A stretch of 64,000 nt of DNA from Setophaga petechia (lineage: Eukaryota; Chordata; Aves; Passeriformes; Parulidae). Below the pieces are notes generated by a model. The model was given only the letters and a program-made list of their open reading frames with translations. It was not told where the DNA came from and searched no databases. The number at the start of each line of letters is the position of its first letter. Within the stretch, counting starts at the first letter, position 1. Where the stretch lies: contig JANCRA010000007.1 of NCBI GenBank assembly GCA_024362935.1, positions 9,922,503-9,986,502 of the forward strand, written 5' to 3'. A program made the translations under genes and the position numbers. Of the stretch, positions 62,982 to 64,000 are shown piece after piece.

Positions 62982-64000
62982 CTGAAAGAGAGAGGTTCTG
63001 CACTTAGTGAAATCATCAAATGCAGCTGCAGCCAATATACCAAGCTACACAAATACACGTCACAGGAAAAGCAAAAACGAAAGTACCGACCCTGAGAAGC
63101 ACCACCAGAGGGAGCAAGAACAGACTGGAAAATATGCACATCTTTAAAAAATTACAATACTGATAAAAAAGATACTTGGCATTTTCACATTTTCTTTATT
63201 TTATTAATAGTTTAGAAAACCCAAGCAGACTCCTGCCATCTCTTTCTCCTGTTATCAAAATAAACAAGTGGAGGAAGTAAATGGACAAATCAGCCAGGAA
63301 GTAAAAAAATCAAGAACATTCCCAGTGAACACAGTTATCAATCTCAGATACATAGGCTGTGCTGCTCAAAGAGCACATATGCTTCCAATGCAGGTATATT
63401 GTGGTTTTAATTTTAAACCTACAGAATAAAGCAAATGAACTGAACAGCTGCAGGAAAACTTATTCTATTTACTGATTTACACTTTTTTGGAAAAAAAGGA
63501 GGAACACATATATAAATTCAGCAATACTAAAGGTAAGCTCACTCCCTGCAAATGGAAGTACAACAGTACTCAACAGGCTGGAGCAAACACTCCATTGTGT
63601 CAGTATGAGCCCTCCCCCCACTCCCCAGCATCTCCAGCTGCTTTTCTTGCTTTCAAAATACTTGATTTCCAAGGAGGAAAAGAAAGTGGAAGATCAGATA
63701 AAGAAGAGTGAGCACCCAAAGTTGTTTCTGGGTTGTAGGAGCAAGTCCTGCAGCACACTGTCACTATGTCTGTAACAGCAACAGCATTGCTCCAGGGAAA
63801 ATGGAAGAATCCTTGGGTCAGCAAAGGGTTGTGAGGATAAAGAGAACTCAAGTAGCAGCAAATCTACAGTAGGACAGTTAATTTCCTAAATACCTACACC
63901 ACAAAAGCTCAAAGGCCACACAATATTTAAAACACAGTGATTAGTTTTCTGTCATAGGGCAATAGGACTTGAAATAACCCTAAAAGAATATAATCTGGTA
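62982..64000 (-). other. WAPL: WAPL intron upstream of the first visible exon
   Basis: This is intronic sequence up to the window edge. I looked for the preceding WAPL exon on the minus strand and saw no frame matching the protein, so that exon lies beyond 64000. A CTCF-like motif is at 63102-63116. Nothing else is recognised. Confidence 0.6.
63102..63116 (+). promoter_or_regulatory. CTCF-like motif in a WAPL intron
   Basis: CCACCAGAGGGAGCA agrees with the CTCF core CCASYAGRGGGCRS except for one position (A for C after the G run). It lies within a WAPL intron. This is a motif match by eye only. Confidence 0.35.

Overview
The window is vertebrate nuclear DNA, almost certainly avian. It is AT-rich and intron-bearing, with few interspersed repeats. 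The two repeats I can name are a CR1 LINE with the ORF1/ORF2 layout of bird CR1 and an LTR of a type common in bird genomes. No bacterial or phage features are present.

The only protein-coding gene I can support is the 3' third of WAPL (cohesin release factor), on the minus strand. Ten coding exons lie between 62981 and 53333. They join in frame into 399 codons plus a stop codon (counted by hand) and cover the C-terminal part of the WAPL helical-repeat domain. The 5' part of the gene runs off the right edge. A 3' UTR of about 2.4 kb follows and probably ends near 50.93 kb.

The left 50 kb has no recognisable coding exon. In mammals the gene 3' of WAPL is GRID1, and I found no GRID1 exon here, so this looks like the WAPL-GRID1 intergenic region. 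From left to right it holds: a 34 kb AT-rich desert with only simple repeats and candidate regulatory motifs; a degenerate minus-strand CR1 fragment (34.19-35.46 kb); a GC-rich island at 38.0-40.1 kb; a solo LTR on the minus strand (40.10-40.70 kb); a small CpG cluster at 43.6-43.8 kb; and unremarkable sequence up to the WAPL 3' end.

The most striking element is a 35-copy minisatellite with a 41-bp unit at 38171-39606. By eye, 28 of its units carry an exact three-module heat shock element (nGAAnnTTCnnGAAn). At 41 bp, about four helical turns, these sites would lie on roughly the same DNA face. Two CTCF-like motifs in opposite orientation lie immediately to its left. Whether HSF1 or CTCF binds here is inference; the motif content is read directly from the sequence.
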